Shown: positions 8,591-17,696 of the stretch, one piece after another
Numbering within the stretch: position 1 is the stretch's first letter
Layout of the letters: every line of letters begins with the position of its first letter
DNA from: Planctomycetes bacterium MalM25
GTDB lineage: Bacteria; Planctomycetota; Planctomycetia; Pirellulales; Lacipirellulaceae
Assembly (NCBI GenBank): GCA_007745835.1
Contig: CP036424.1
Location: forward strand, 558,001 to 622,000
DNA: 64,000 nucleotides
Reading direction: 5' to 3'
The notes under the pieces: model-generated
Told to the model about the DNA's origin: nothing
The model's input: the letters and a program-made list of their open reading frames with translations, nothing else
The model's database searches: none
Position numbers and translations under genes: made by a program

Positions 8591-8651
8591 AACCACAAAG
8601 GCACGAAGGACACAAAGAAATAATCTTCGTGCCCTTCGTGCCTTAGTGGTT
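8591..8651. repeat. Imperfect inverted repeat of AGGCACGAAGG type (family G)
   Basis: Arms of 28 bases (8591-8618 and 8624-8651) pair with a few mismatches; the common motif is AAGGCACGAAGG. It fills most of the gap between rplS and yraN. A single arm-like copy (CCACCAAGGCACGAAGGACA) occurs at 38210-38229. Confidence 0.75.
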
Positions 8652-8677
8652 TGCTACTAGAAGCGTGAGCGGTCGGC

Positions 8678-9046
8678 TCAGCCCTTCTTCACGTCGCGGC
8701 GGCGTTCCTTGAGGCGGGTCGCCTTGCCGACGCGGTCGCGGAGGTAGTACAGCTTGGCCCGGCGGACGTCGGCCGAGCGGGTCACCTCGACCTTCGCGAT
8801 CTTCGGCGAGTGGATCGGGAACTTCCGCTCGACGCCCTCGTTGTTGACGATCCGGCGGACCGTGAACATCTCCTTGCAGCCGCTGCCGCTGCGGGCGATC
8901 ACCACGCCGGAGAAGACCTGGATCCGCTCCTTGTTCCCTTCGAGGATGCGGGTGTGCACGTCGACCGTGTCACCGATCTCAAACTCGGGCGCGTCCTCGG
9001 TCTTGAGGGCGGTCTTTTCGACGAGGTCGAGGAGGGAATCGGACAT
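8678..9046 (-). CDS. rplS: 50S ribosomal protein L19
   Basis: A 122-residue basic protein with the L19 sequence pattern: [56 protein letters not shown], and [20 protein letters not shown]. It sits at the 30S-50S interface. Length is normal. It follows trmD by 75 bases in the conserved rpsP-trmD-rplS order. Confidence 0.98.
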   Translation of the reverse strand: MSDSLLDLVEKTALKTEDAPEFEIGDTVDVHTRILEGNKERIQVFSGVVIARSGSGCKEMFTVRRIVNNEGVERKFPIHSPKIAKVEVTRSADVRRAKLYYLRDRVGKATRLKERRRDVKKG

Positions 9047-9097
9047 GGTAGTGAGTTCGGTTGGGGGCCGGTGTGGGTTCTGGCCGCGGGTCGTTGG

Positions 9098-9142
9098 TTG
9101 GTGGCTGTCAGCGGTCGGCTGTCAGCTATCGGCTTTTCTCGC
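9098..9142. repeat. CTGTCAGC short tandem motif at the trmD 3' end
   Basis: Sequence GGCTGTCAGC occurs twice at 16-base spacing (GCTGTCAGCGGTCGGCTGTC and onward). The last trmD codons (KADS and the stop) lie within it. This resembles dispersed short repeats of the CGGTCAGC kind; no function is known. Confidence 0.45.
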
Positions 9143-9817
9143 CGCGGTGCGGCGTGCCGCGTCGGCCTCGCGCCACGCGGCGATCTTCTCGTGATCCCCG
9201 CTCAGCAGCACTTCCGGGACGCTTCGGCCGCGGTACTCGCGGGGGCGCGTGTACTGGGCGTATTCGAGCGTCCGGCCGGCACGGCTGAACGAATCTTCTT
9301 GGTTGCTGGTCTCATCGCCAAGGACGCCCGGCACAAGCCGCACGACCGTGTCGATGATCGTCATCGCGGCGACCTCGCCCCCGTTGAGGACGTAGTCACC
9401 GATCGAAACCTCTTCGGGCCGCAGGAGGTCGACGACCCGTTGGTCGAAGCCCTCGTAGCGTCCGCACAGCAGGACCAGGCGGCCGGAGGTCGCCAGGTCC
9501 TCGGCGAGCGGCTGGTCGAGCCGCCTGCCTTGGGGTGTCATCATCAAGAGCCTTCCTGGCTCAAGATCTGACCCGTCGGGGCCGTCAATCGCTTGGACCG
9601 CCTCGACCGCTTCGACGACCGGCTCGGCCATCAGCAGCATGCCGGGGCCGCCCCCGAAGGGCTTGTCGTCAACGTTCTTGTGTTTCCCTTTCGCCCAGTC
9701 GCGGAGGTTGTGCGTGTGGACCGAGGTGAGGCCCCGGTCGATCGCCAGCTTGAGCAGGCTCTGCGTGAGGTAGCCCGAGAAGATCTCGGGGAAGAGCGTG
9801 AGCACGTCGAAACGCAT
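9122..9817 (-). CDS. trmD: tRNA (guanine-37-N1)-methyltransferase
   Basis: Methylates G37 next to the anticodon using S-adenosylmethionine, preventing frameshifts. The 231 residues contain all TrmD marks: MRFDVLTLFPEIFSGYL, the DDKPFGGGPGMLL loop, LLCGRYEGFDQRV and the trefoil-knot motif SIGDYVLNGGEVAAM. The C-terminus runs into a short repeat and ends KADS. Neighbours rpsP (44 bases upstream) and rplS are the standard partners. Confidence 0.98.
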   Translation of the reverse strand: MRFDVLTLFPEIFSGYLTQSLLKLAIDRGLTSVHTHNLRDWAKGKHKNVDDKPFGGGPGMLLMAEPVVEAVEAVQAIDGPDGSDLEPGRLLMMTPQGRRLDQPLAEDLATSGRLVLLCGRYEGFDQRVVDLLRPEEVSIGDYVLNGGEVAAMTIIDTVVRLVPGVLGDETSNQEDSFSRAGRTLEYAQYTRPREYRGRSVPEVLLSGDHEKIAAWREADAARRTAARKADS

Positions 9818-9861
9818 GTCGCCCTCGCTCTAACGCATCCGCCGGCTCGCCGGGCGGCCGA

Positions 9862-10389
9862 TCACTCGCTCTTGGCCTCTTCTTCGGCGGGCTTCTCTTC
9901 GGTCTTTTCCTCTTCGGCCGGCTTCTCCTCCGAGGCGGCTTCGGCGGACGCCTCTTCCGCGGCGGGCTCTTCGGCGGCCTTGGCTTCCTCGGCGGCCTTC
10001 GCTTCGGCGGCCTTGGCGGCCTCCTCTTCGGCCTTGATCTCTTCCTCGGTCTTCACCTTCTTGACCGGCTCACCCGCGTCGGGGATCACGGTCGGTTGGG
10101 CGAGCTTCTCGAGGGCGGCCCGTTGGGCTTCGGCGTGGGTGCCGTTGGTGCCGTACTTCTTGATCAGGATCGCGACCTTCTCCGACGGCTGGGCGCCGAC
10201 GCTGAGCCAGTAGTCGATCCGCTCGTTGTTGAGCTTCGCGCGGGCATCGACGTCCCGGAGCATCGGGTCGTAGGTGCCGAGCTCCTCGAGCACGCGGCCG
10301 TCGCGCGGGTTCTTCTGGTCGGCGGCGCAGATGCGGAAGAAGTGCCGGTGGGCGCGGCCCATCTTCTTCATGCGGATACGTACTGCCAC
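9862..10389 (-). CDS. rpsP: 30S ribosomal protein S16 with long acidic tail
   Basis: The first 80 residues are S16 (AVRIRMKKMGRAHRHFFRI, RDGRVLEELGTYDPM, NERIDYWLSVGAQPSEKVA). Normal S16 has about 80-90 residues; here about 95 more follow, made almost entirely of Ala, Glu and Lys and predicted to be helical or disordered. The start is GTG 10389, with AGGAG 13 bases upstream; the open frame continuing to 11682 overlaps ffh and is not coding. The tail could contact the ribosome surface, but that is inference. Confidence 0.95.
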   Translation of the reverse strand: MAVRIRMKKMGRAHRHFFRICAADQKNPRDGRVLEELGTYDPMLRDVDARAKLNNERIDYWLSVGAQPSEKVAILIKKYGTNGTHAEAQRAALEKLAQPTVIPDAGEPVKKVKTEEEIKAEEEAAKAAEAKAAEEAKAAEEPAAEEASAEAASEEKPAEEEKTEEKPAEEEAKSE

Positions 10390-10517
10390 GGTCGCTAATC
10401 TCCTGGGGGGCCCCGTGTTGGGCCTTGGATTGGTCGGAAGCCCCGGAGTATGGCGAATCGGCCCCCCGGTACGCAACCCCTGAGCCCCGATTGGCGAAAT
10501 GGACCGATTGGGCCGGA

Positions 10518-11999
10518 TCAGCGGCCTTTCTTCGCCTTTTTCAGCTGTTTCAGCTTCTTCTGACGCTCTTTCAGGGCCCGCGCCTTGTCCTTCGCGGAGA
10601 GCCGCTTGCCGGTCCCCTGCTTCTTCTTGGCGAGCTGGCCGGTCGGGTTGCCCGACATCTCCGCCTGGACCTGCTTCATCATCTTCATCCGGTCGCCGAC
10701 GCCCTTGCCCGCCATCGAGGTCATGATCGGGGCGATCGTGTCGAACTGCTTGACCAGCTCGTTCACCTCGTGCGGCTCGACACCCGACCCCTTCGCGATC
10801 CGGCGGCGGCGGCTCTGGTCGATCGTCTTCGGCTTGCGGCGTTCGTCGGGCGTCATCGAGTGGATGATGCCCTGAAGCCGGCGGAGGTCGCCCTCGGCGT
10901 CGATGTCGTCCAGCTGGCCCATCATCGAGCCCATGCCCGGGATCATGCCCAGGACCTTCTTCATCGGGCCCAGGCGTTTGATCTGCTGCATTTGCTTGAG
11001 GAAGTCGTCGAGGCCGAATTCCCCCTTCGTCAGCTGCTCTTCGAGGCGTTTCGCCTCGTCCTGGTCGAACTCCTGCTGCGCCTTCTCGACGAGCGACATC
11101 ATGTCGCCCTGCCCGAGGATGCGGCCCGCCATCCGCTCCGGGTGGAACGGCTCGAGGTTCTCCAGGTGCTCGCCGGTCCCCATGAACTTGAGCGGGACGC
11201 CGGTCACCTCTTTGACACTGATCGCCGCGCCGCCCCGGGCGTCGCCGTCGAGCTTGGTCATGATGACGCCGTCGAGCTCGAGCGCCTCGTTGAACGCCTT
11301 CGCGCTGTTCACGGCGTCCTGGCCCGTCATGCCGTCGACGACCAGGTAAACCTGGTCGGGATGGCAGCGGGTATCGACCCGCTTGAGCTGCTCCATCAGC
11401 TCGTCGTCGATGTGCAGCCGGCCCGCCGTGTCGAGGATAACGACATCGGCGCCGAGCTTCTTCGCCTGCTCGACCGCGGCGCCGGTCACCTTCACGGGGT
11501 CCAGCGACTCGCGGTCGCTGAAGACCGGGATGTCGAGCTGCTCGCCCAGCACGTGCAGTTGGTCGATGGCGGCGGGGCGCTGGAGGTCGGCGGCGACGAG
11601 CAGTGGCTTGCGGCCGTTCGCCTTCAGCATGCGACCGAGCTTGCCGCAGGTGGTCGTTTTGCCCGAGCCCTGCAGGCCGCACATCATCAGGACCGTGACG
11701 TCCCCCTTCCCCTTCAGGTGGAGGGAGTGGTCGACGGGGCCCATCAGGTTGACGAGCTCCTGGTAGACGATGCCGATGACCTGCTCGGACGGCTTGAGCG
11801 CGTTGAGCACCTTGTCGCCGAGCGCCTGCTCGGAGACCCGCTTCATGAAGGCGGTCGCCACGTCGTACGAGACGTCGGCCTCCAGCAGCGACTTCTCGAC
11901 GAGCTTCAGCCCGTCGCGCATGTTCGCTTCGCTCAGCTTCCCCTGGCCGCGGAGCGTCTTGAACGCGGAGCCGAGGTTCTCTTGAAGGGCGTCGAACAT
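10518..11999 (-). CDS. ffh: Signal recognition particle protein Ffh
   Basis: SRP54 GTPase that, with 4.5S RNA, targets nascent membrane proteins to FtsY and the Sec translocon. The 493 residues show the NG domain (four-helix N part, [16 protein letters not shown]-loop, [19 protein letters not shown]) and a methionine-rich M domain from about residue 300 ([20 protein letters not shown]) with the RNA-binding RRRIAKGSG segment. A basic Lys-rich tail ends the protein. It lies 128 bases upstream of rpsP, so the group may be transcribed together. Confidence 0.98.
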   Translation of the reverse strand: MFDALQENLGSAFKTLRGQGKLSEANMRDGLKLVEKSLLEADVSYDVATAFMKRVSEQALGDKVLNALKPSEQVIGIVYQELVNLMGPVDHSLHLKGKGDVTVLMMCGLQGSGKTTTCGKLGRMLKANGRKPLLVAADLQRPAAIDQLHVLGEQLDIPVFSDRESLDPVKVTGAAVEQAKKLGADVVILDTAGRLHIDDELMEQLKRVDTRCHPDQVYLVVDGMTGQDAVNSAKAFNEALELDGVIMTKLDGDARGGAAISVKEVTGVPLKFMGTGEHLENLEPFHPERMAGRILGQGDMMSLVEKAQQEFDQDEAKRLEEQLTKGEFGLDDFLKQMQQIKRLGPMKKVLGMIPGMGSMMGQLDDIDAEGDLRRLQGIIHSMTPDERRKPKTIDQSRRRRIAKGSGVEPHEVNELVKQFDTIAPIMTSMAGKGVGDRMKMMKQVQAEMSGNPTGQLAKKKQGTGKRLSAKDKARALKERQKKLKQLKKAKKGR

Positions 12000-12189
12000 G
12001 CGGGGGCGAAAGGGGTTACGGCGTCACGGGGGCGAGCAGAGCAATCCCGTATCGTACGAGATAGCCCCCGCGGCAGGCAAACGGGGTGGACCCAACGGCA
12101 TGGGGGACGCGACGGCGGGCGGTATGGAGTCCCAGCCGTCGAACACCGAGCCGCGACCGCCAGGGAGCTCACGCTGCCCCATCACACGA

Positions 12190-13407
12190 TCAGAACGCCG
12201 CTTCGATCTCTTCGAGCGAAACCCCCAACACACCTCGGGTGATCCGGTCGATCGCCTCTCGCGGGCCCTGGAAGTGGTAAGTCTCCTGGGCATGCTGACC
12301 CGTGTCGCCCGGGCCGAGCGCCTGGGCGGGGCTGGAGGTCTCCAGTTCGTAGAAGGTCGCGGGGCGATCCGGATCGTCCGCGGGGGGGCCGTCGTTGTAC
12401 GAGTGGATCGCGTCGCCGACGTAGGGCTCGTCTTGCAGCTCGAGCATCGAGTTCACGTATGCCGCGTCCGGGTCGGAGGGCGGTTCGTACTTCGTGATGG
12501 TGAGCGTCCCGCGCTCGGCGTCCCACGCCCCGCAGACGCCCCGCGAGCGGGCGGCCGACACGCCGATCTTGGTGACTTGGCGCGCGTCGCCGCGGAAGTA
12601 GATCGCCCGGTAGATCACCTTGAGGCGGTCGTCCGGCACGTCGCCCAGGTAGCGATCATTCACGATCGGCCCGAGGGCTTTCTCGTCGCCCTCTCGGTAT
12701 GGGACGACGACCGTCGCCTCCGGCCCGCCCGGGTACATGCCGAGCAGCCAGATCGAGGGCTGTCCGCCCTGGCGTGTCCAGGCGTTGGCGCCCGTGTTGG
12801 TGAGCCGGTTGGTGCTCCGGTAGCCGACAGCGCTCGCGCCGTCGAAAGCCACCCCCAGCGACTCCTCACCCGCCTCGGTCGACAGGATCGCGATCTCGCG
12901 GTCGATCTGGAACTCGAACGTCGTCAGCGAGTAGTTAATCGCGCTGGAGCGATGGCGGATGGCGACGCGCTCGGCGGACTTCTCGACGACCGAGTAGGGC
13001 TCGCTGTCGATCGCCGCGGGCACCTGCCAGTTGTCGGGCGTGAACTCGGCGCCGCGCGGGTAGAAGCAGGTGAACTGCCCCCCGTCCGGCCCGAGCCAGA
13101 AGCGTTCCTCGCCCCCGTAGTGGTTGATGTGCGGCGTCAGCACGCCGGCGCGGATGTGGTCGTAGTTGATCCACCCGTGGCTCGCGCCCGTACCGCCACT
13201 GCCGGTGGAGGTCATGACCCGCCCCTGATACGCCGGCGCGACGGCGACCCGCGCAGCCCCGTCCGCCGAGCGGAGGACGACTACCTCGGTGTGCTCCGCG
13301 AGGAAGGTCGCGTCCTCCTCAAAGGTCCAATCTTGAGCCGCGGCGAAGGGGGAAGCCAACATCGCGATAGCCGCGAGCGTACCGAATGTTTTGAAGGGCG
13401 AGGCCAT
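12190..13407 (-). CDS. Secreted DUF6786-like protein
   Basis: About 405 residues with a signal peptide (FKTFGTLAAIAMLASPFAAA). The mature part begins DWTFEEDATFLAEHTEVVVL and contains GRVMTSTGSGGTGASHGWIN, GGEERFWLGPDGGQF and TNTGANAW. It resembles the DUF6786 family of secreted proteins in Planctomycetes and Bacteroidetes, which has a carbohydrate-mutarotase-like look; the name is from memory and moderate. ATG 13407 places the start at the signal peptide; an in-frame start at 13449 would add 14 residues. Confidence 0.8.
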   Translation of the reverse strand: MASPFKTFGTLAAIAMLASPFAAAQDWTFEEDATFLAEHTEVVVLRSADGAARVAVAPAYQGRVMTSTGSGGTGASHGWINYDHIRAGVLTPHINHYGGEERFWLGPDGGQFTCFYPRGAEFTPDNWQVPAAIDSEPYSVVEKSAERVAIRHRSSAINYSLTTFEFQIDREIAILSTEAGEESLGVAFDGASAVGYRSTNRLTNTGANAWTRQGGQPSIWLLGMYPGGPEATVVVPYREGDEKALGPIVNDRYLGDVPDDRLKVIYRAIYFRGDARQVTKIGVSAARSRGVCGAWDAERGTLTITKYEPPSDPDAAYVNSMLELQDEPYVGDAIHSYNDGPPADDPDRPATFYELETSSPAQALGPGDTGQHAQETYHFQGPREAIDRITRGVLGVSLEEIEAAF

Positions 13408-13530
13408 GGGAGCGATCCACGAGCGGGCTGTGAGAAGAGTCCGCATCATGATCGAGCGACGCGAGTCCGGCTAGCTGGTCTCGGAAAGAGGGAGCCACTG
13501 GCCGATACCTGCAGAGATTCCCCTCGCACG

Positions 13531-13860
13531 TCAAAGATCATCAACGGTGAGCCGACGTTGCGACCCGTGTCGGATTCGTAAGACCTCAACAACTCCCTCT
13601 CGGATCCCGATGATGATTCGATGGCTAGGTCGCTTACCGAGCCCGAAAGCGAGCTGCCGGAGGTCCCCTTGATAGAGGTGGCTCTCCTCGATCCGCGAGC
13701 AACGCTCGGGCATCTCGGAAAGGGAAGCGAAGGCGGGGTAGATCGAATCGAGCCATCGCTCTGCCTGGTCGGCGGAGCGGTTGTCACGCCACCAAACGAA
13801 CGCCGCTTCGATGTCACGTTCGGCAAGATCGGTGATGACGACTTCGTACGACGCCATCAT
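13531..13860 (-). CDS. RelE/ParE-type toxin
   Basis: A 109-residue protein with the RelE/ParE fold pattern: YEVVITDLAERDIEAAFVWW at the start, a central WLDSIYPAFASLSEMPERC and C-terminal HRIIIGIREGVVEVLRIRHG. Toxins of this family cleave mRNA on ribosomes or poison gyrase; which one applies cannot be told. Its start codons (ATG ATG) overlap the TGA of the antitoxin gene, giving translational coupling. It forms a type II module with the gene at 13860-14078. Confidence 0.9.
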   Translation of the reverse strand: MMASYEVVITDLAERDIEAAFVWWRDNRSADQAERWLDSIYPAFASLSEMPERCSRIEESHLYQGDLRQLAFGLGKRPSHRIIIGIREGVVEVLRIRHGSQRRLTVDDL

Positions 13861-14078
13861 CAGTCTCGGGGCGTCAGGCCGTGCTTTGCGCGAAACTCTC
13901 GGTCGAACTCCTCAAAGGGCCGCGTGCGTCCCCCACCTGCCGCGTCGAGGCCCGCTTGGATCGCCAAACGCTCGGCGTCCTGCTCGATGAGGCTCTGGAC
14001 ATACTGCTCAATACTGGCGTACCCCGCTGCGGCGGCTTGGGTAGCCAGCGACTCGTCTTCGAGGTTTAAGGTCACCAT
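13860..14078 (-). CDS. Antitoxin of the RelE/ParE module
   Basis: A 72-residue protein: an N-terminal ribbon-helix-helix-like DNA-binding part (VTLNLEDESLATQAAAAGYA) and a charged C-terminal tail that would bind the toxin (RPFEEFDREFRAKHGLTP). It begins only 17 bases after the argS stop codon, with AAAGGGA as a possible ribosome site, so it may be co-transcribed with argS. ATG 14078 is chosen; the open frame to 14222 overlaps argS. Confidence 0.88.
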   Translation of the reverse strand: MVTLNLEDESLATQAAAAGYASIEQYVQSLIEQDAERLAIQAGLDAAGGGRTRPFEEFDREFRAKHGLTPRD

Positions 14079-14095
14079 CGCCAGTCCCTTTAGGT

Positions 14096-16066
14096 TTACA
14101 TCCGTTCGACGGTTTCTATACCCAACAATTCTAACCCACGCTCCAGCGTCCGGGCCACCAAATCGCACAGCAGCAACCGGCTGTTCTTCGTCGCCTCGTC
14201 GTCGGCTTTGAGCACGGGGCACTGCTCGAAGAACTCGGCGAAGCGCTGGGCGAGGTCGAAGAGGTAGGACGTCAGGTGGTTCGGCTTGTACTCGGCCGCG
14301 ACGCGGTCGAGCGCCTCGCTGAAGCGGAGCAGTTCGAGCCCGAGAGCCCGCTCGGCCGGAGCGTCGAGCCCAAGCTGCGAGTCGGAAGACCGCAGATCAT
14401 CCACCGAAACGTCCCCCTTCCCGAAGATGCTCTTCACCCGCGCCACGCTGTACTGCATGTACGCGGCCGTGTTGCCGCTCATCGCGAGCATCTTGTCGTA
14501 GCTAAACGTGTAGTCGCTGGTGCGGTTATGGGCGAGGTCGGCGTACTTGATCGCGCCGATGCCGATCCGCTCCGCGACCTCGCGGCGTTCGTCGTCGGAG
14601 GTGAGGATCGGGCTCTTCTCGGCGATCGCCATCGCGCGGTCGACCGCTTCGTCCAAGAGGCCCATGAGCCCGACCGCCGAACCGCTGCGCGTCTTGTAGG
14701 GCTTGCCGTCCTCGCCCAGGACCGTGCCGAAGGCGACATGCGTCATTTCGAGGTCTTTGAAACCCCACCGCTTGGCCGTCTCGAACAGCTGCTCGAAGTG
14801 GAGCGACTGCCGGTGGTCGACGACGTACAGCATCGCGTCGGGTTTCCACTCCTCCATTCGGTACTGGATGGTCGCCAGGTCGGTGGTCGCGTAGAGGAAG
14901 GCGCCGTCCTTCTTTTGCACGAGGAACGGGGCGTCGTGCCCTTCGAGGAAGACGCACTGCGCGCCGTCCGACTCGCGGGCGAGGCCCTTCGCCTTCAGGT
15001 CCTCAACAACCGGGCCGAGGCGGTCGTGATAGAAGCTCTCGCCGAGCGTGTGGTCGAACGAGACGTGGAGCCGGTCGTACGTCTTCTGCAATTCGTCGAG
15101 GCACGCCGGCAGGAAACGCTCCCACAGGGCCGTGTTCTCGGGGTCGCCCGCGTGCAGCTTGGCCGTCTCGGCGAGGGCGGACGCGCCGATCGTCGGGTGC
15201 TCGTTGCTGATGGCGGCGAGCTTCGGGTCGGCCTCGAACGCGGCGACCTTCTCTTTGGTGACGGCGAGCTCCTTCCGCAAGTCGGCCAGACCGCCCTCGG
15301 CTTGGCGGAGCTTCTTTGCGGCCTGCTTGTCCTTTTTGGCGTCGCCGGTCGGCTCGATCGCCTTCAGCTCTTCGACCCGCTCTTCGGCGGCGGCGATCTT
15401 CTCGGCGAGGGCGGGCAGCTTGTCGGCGACCGTCGCCTGGTGGTCGCCGATCTGGTTCACCAGCTTGTAGAGCCGGCCGAGCTCGGTCACCTCCGACTCG
15501 GCGAGCGCCGCGTCGTCGCGCAGGTGCTTGTAGCCGTAGAGGATCATCCCGAACTGGGTGCCCCAGTCGCCGAGGTGGTTGTCGGTGAGGACGTCGTGGC
15601 CGAGGAATCCGAGCACCTGGGCGAGCGCGTCGCCGATGACGGTCGAGCGGATGTGCCCCACGTGCATCGGCTTCGCCACGTTCGGCGAGGAGTAGTCGAG
15701 CACGTAGCGGCGTTTAGGCTCGGTTGGCGTGACGCCCAACCGGTCATCGCCGATCGCCCCGGTTAGCGCGGCGGTGAGCCAGCCGTCGCGGAGGCGGAGG
15801 TTGATGAACCCCGGGCCGGCGATCTCGGGCGGCTCGCAGAGGGCGTCGAAGCCCTCCTGGGCAGAGAGCGACGCGACCAGCTCCGCTGCGATGTCGCGCG
15901 GCGGCTTGCCGAGGCGTTTGCCCAGCGGCATCGCGCAGTTGGCCTGGTAGTCGCCGAACTTGGCGTCCTGGCTGGGCAGGACCATGTCGGCCAGGCCGGC
16001 GGCGTCGTCGGCGAGGAGGGTCAGAGCGGCCGCGAAGCGGCGACGGAGTTCGGCGAGGGCGTTCAT
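14096..16066 (-). CDS. argS: Arginine--tRNA ligase
   Basis: Class I synthetase charging tRNA-Arg. The HIGH-type motif is MHVGHIRS (135-138) and the KMSKS region is the degenerate KTRSGSAVGL typical of ArgS. The C-terminal DALR anticodon-binding domain ends in LELLGIETVERM. At about 656 residues it is longer than the common 550-590 form, chiefly because of a Lys/Glu/Ala coiled-coil-like stretch at about residues 215-280 in the connective region. ATG 16066 begins MNALAELRR; the frame extends to 16102 without coding character. Confidence 0.97.
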   Translation of the reverse strand: MNALAELRRRFAAALTLLADDAAGLADMVLPSQDAKFGDYQANCAMPLGKRLGKPPRDIAAELVASLSAQEGFDALCEPPEIAGPGFINLRLRDGWLTAALTGAIGDDRLGVTPTEPKRRYVLDYSSPNVAKPMHVGHIRSTVIGDALAQVLGFLGHDVLTDNHLGDWGTQFGMILYGYKHLRDDAALAESEVTELGRLYKLVNQIGDHQATVADKLPALAEKIAAAEERVEELKAIEPTGDAKKDKQAAKKLRQAEGGLADLRKELAVTKEKVAAFEADPKLAAISNEHPTIGASALAETAKLHAGDPENTALWERFLPACLDELQKTYDRLHVSFDHTLGESFYHDRLGPVVEDLKAKGLARESDGAQCVFLEGHDAPFLVQKKDGAFLYATTDLATIQYRMEEWKPDAMLYVVDHRQSLHFEQLFETAKRWGFKDLEMTHVAFGTVLGEDGKPYKTRSGSAVGLMGLLDEAVDRAMAIAEKSPILTSDDERREVAERIGIGAIKYADLAHNRTSDYTFSYDKMLAMSGNTAAYMQYSVARVKSIFGKGDVSVDDLRSSDSQLGLDAPAERALGLELLRFSEALDRVAAEYKPNHLTSYLFDLAQRFAEFFEQCPVLKADDEATKNSRLLLCDLVARTLERGLELLGIETVERM

Positions 16067-16118
16067 CCGGGAAAGGATGAGGCCTAGAGCGAGGGGCAGC
16101 AAGGCGCGAGTTCTTTGT

Positions 16119-16214
16119 CTCCCCTCCCCCTTCGTGGGGAGGGGCTGGGGGAGGGGGCGTCCCGGGTCCCCGGTTTCATCATCCCTCCCCGACCCTCCCC
16201 ATCGAGGGGAGGGA
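16119..16214. repeat. Short G/C-tract palindromic repeat (family A relative)
   Basis: Two adjacent hairpins of C-tract/G-tract type: CCCCTCCCCCTTCGTGGGGA with a following GGGGGAGGGGG, then CCCTCCCC with GAGGGGAGGGAG. The outer arms pair across a core of about 25 bases. It resembles the ends of the repeats at 39756 and 47197 but lacks their core. It lies between rsfS and argS. Confidence 0.65.
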
Positions 16215-16226
16215 GCTAAGCGACTC

Positions 16227-16673
16227 TCAACTCGCCTCTTCTTCGTCCCAAGGCAGGGCGACGCGGGCGGCGTCGGTCCACAGGTCCTCGAGCGCGTAGA
16301 ACTCGCGGGTTTCGGTGTCGAAGATGTGGATCACGATCGAACCGTAGTCGAGCAGGATCCACTGGTTCTCGCGGTACCCCTCGATCCCCATCCGCGGTTC
16401 GCCGAGGTCGTCCTCGAGGCGGTGGTCGATGTCTTCGCTGATCGCGTGCAGCTGCCGGCGGCTGTTGCCGGTGCAGACCACGAAAAAGTCGAACACCGGG
16501 GTGAGCTCGCGCAGGTCGAGCACGACGATCTCTTCGCCGCGGTTGTCGTGGGCCACCTGGGCGGCGGCGAGGGCCAATTCGAGGCTGGACGCCTCGCCCG
16601 GCTTGGGGACGCTTTGGCCGGATTGGGTTTCGATCTTGTCGGCGATCGTGGCCTCCAGAGCGCTGGCTGGCAT
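16227..16673 (-). CDS. rsfS: Ribosomal silencing factor RsfS
   Basis: Binds L14 on the 50S subunit and blocks subunit joining under starvation. The RsfS domain occupies residues 30-140: ALAAAQVAHDNRGEEIVVLD, FDFFVVCTGNSRRQLHAI, GYRENQWILLDYGSIVIHIF, and ETREFYALEDLW. ATG 16673 gives a 148-residue protein with a normal N-terminus; the longer open frame is not coding. It lies directly upstream of argS on the same strand. Confidence 0.95.
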   Translation of the reverse strand: MPASALEATIADKIETQSGQSVPKPGEASSLELALAAAQVAHDNRGEEIVVLDLRELTPVFDFFVVCTGNSRRQLHAISEDIDHRLEDDLGEPRMGIEGYRENQWILLDYGSIVIHIFDTETREFYALEDLWTDAARVALPWDEEEAS

Positions 16674-16980
16674 CGTGGAATCGACTCCTCTATCAGTGTT
16701 CGATTGTACTCGGCCCGCTGGCGGGGGGCGAGCGGAGCCCGAAGGGGGGCGCCGGGGCCCGGCCCTGCAGGGCCAAGATCGACCCACGGGGCGGCTCCTG
16801 TCGACGCCAACCGGCGGCCGGGTAGCGATTCTCGGGCGGTTTCCTACACTCTTCACGCCCGCCGCGCCCGGTCCTTAACGACTCGGCCGCGTCTTGAGCC
16901 TCGTGGGGCGCCAGCATAGACGCCCCCGCCGGCGTCCGACAGCCACCGCCACCAAGCTAACCCGCAACCGACCGCAAGCC

Positions 16981-17469
16981 ATGCCCACGACCGATAGCGA
17001 CTGGATCGAGCCCGGCGCGAAAGCGCCCGCCTTCACCCTGACCGCCGACGATGGTCAGAAGGTTCGCCTCAGCGAGCTAAAAGGCGCCCCCGTGGTGCTT
17101 TATTTTTATCCGAAGGACGACACGCCCGGCTGCACGAAGGAGGCCTGCGCCTTCCGCGACGCCGAGTCGAAGCTCGCCAAGGCGGGCGCCACGGTGCTGG
17201 GCGTGAGCCCCGACGACGTGGCGAGCCACGTGAAGTTCCGCGACAAGTACTCGCTCAATTTCCCGCTGTTGGCCGACCCGGACCACAAGATCGCCGTGAA
17301 GTACGGCGCCTGGCGGGAGAAGAATATGTACGGCAAGAAGTCGATGGGCATCCAGCGGAGCACCTTCGTGATCGACGCCGCCGGCAAGGTGGCCAAGGTG
17401 TGGAAGCGGGTGAAGGTCGATGGTCACGACCAACAGGTGCTCGACGCCCTGGCGGAGTTGGAGGGCTAG
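16981..17469 (+). CDS. bcp: Peroxiredoxin, Bcp type
   Basis: A 162-residue thioredoxin-dependent peroxidase. The peroxidatic cysteine is Cys51 in [16 protein letters not shown], with the resolving cysteine Cys56 five residues on, the atypical two-Cys arrangement of BCP/Prx[25 protein letters not shown] and [11 protein letters not shown] are all typical. ATG 16981 is chosen; the 29 in-frame codons before it are Arg-rich noise. Confidence 0.96.
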   Translation: MPTTDSDWIEPGAKAPAFTLTADDGQKVRLSELKGAPVVLYFYPKDDTPGCTKEACAFRDAESKLAKAGATVLGVSPDDVASHVKFRDKYSLNFPLLADPDHKIAVKYGAWREKNMYGKKSMGIQRSTFVIDAAGKVAKVWKRVKVDGHDQQVLDALAELEG

Positions 17470-17696
17470 CATCCCGGGCGAGCCGCCACCCCTGGCTGGG
17501 GGGCGTCTGTGGGGTTTGCCGCAAAGTGGCGCCGGATTGCACTAGTCGGGCCCGGCGGCCTCGAACTAACTTCCGGATAGCTCCCTCGACTTTGACTCTC
17601 GTCTGACCATTTCATCCTCTGCTGTGATGGCGGAACTTCGAGGCTCCAGGCCGTTTCGGACTGGATCGCCCGGTCGTTTGCCATCAGGAGACCGCG

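Noticed and set aside
10390-11682. Upstream extension of the S16 frame
   Set aside because: It lies in another frame of ffh and is Arg/Pro/Gly-rich; the S16 start with a nearby AGGAG is much better.
12000-12189. Possible 4.5S RNA or tRNA gene upstream of ffh
   Set aside because: No cloverleaf, no GGAA/GCAGCCA-type SRP RNA hairpin and no CCA-like end could be found by eye.
14276-15766. A 496-codon frame antisense to argS
   Set aside because: Shadow of argS with low-complexity Arg/Glu/Val composition; no motif.
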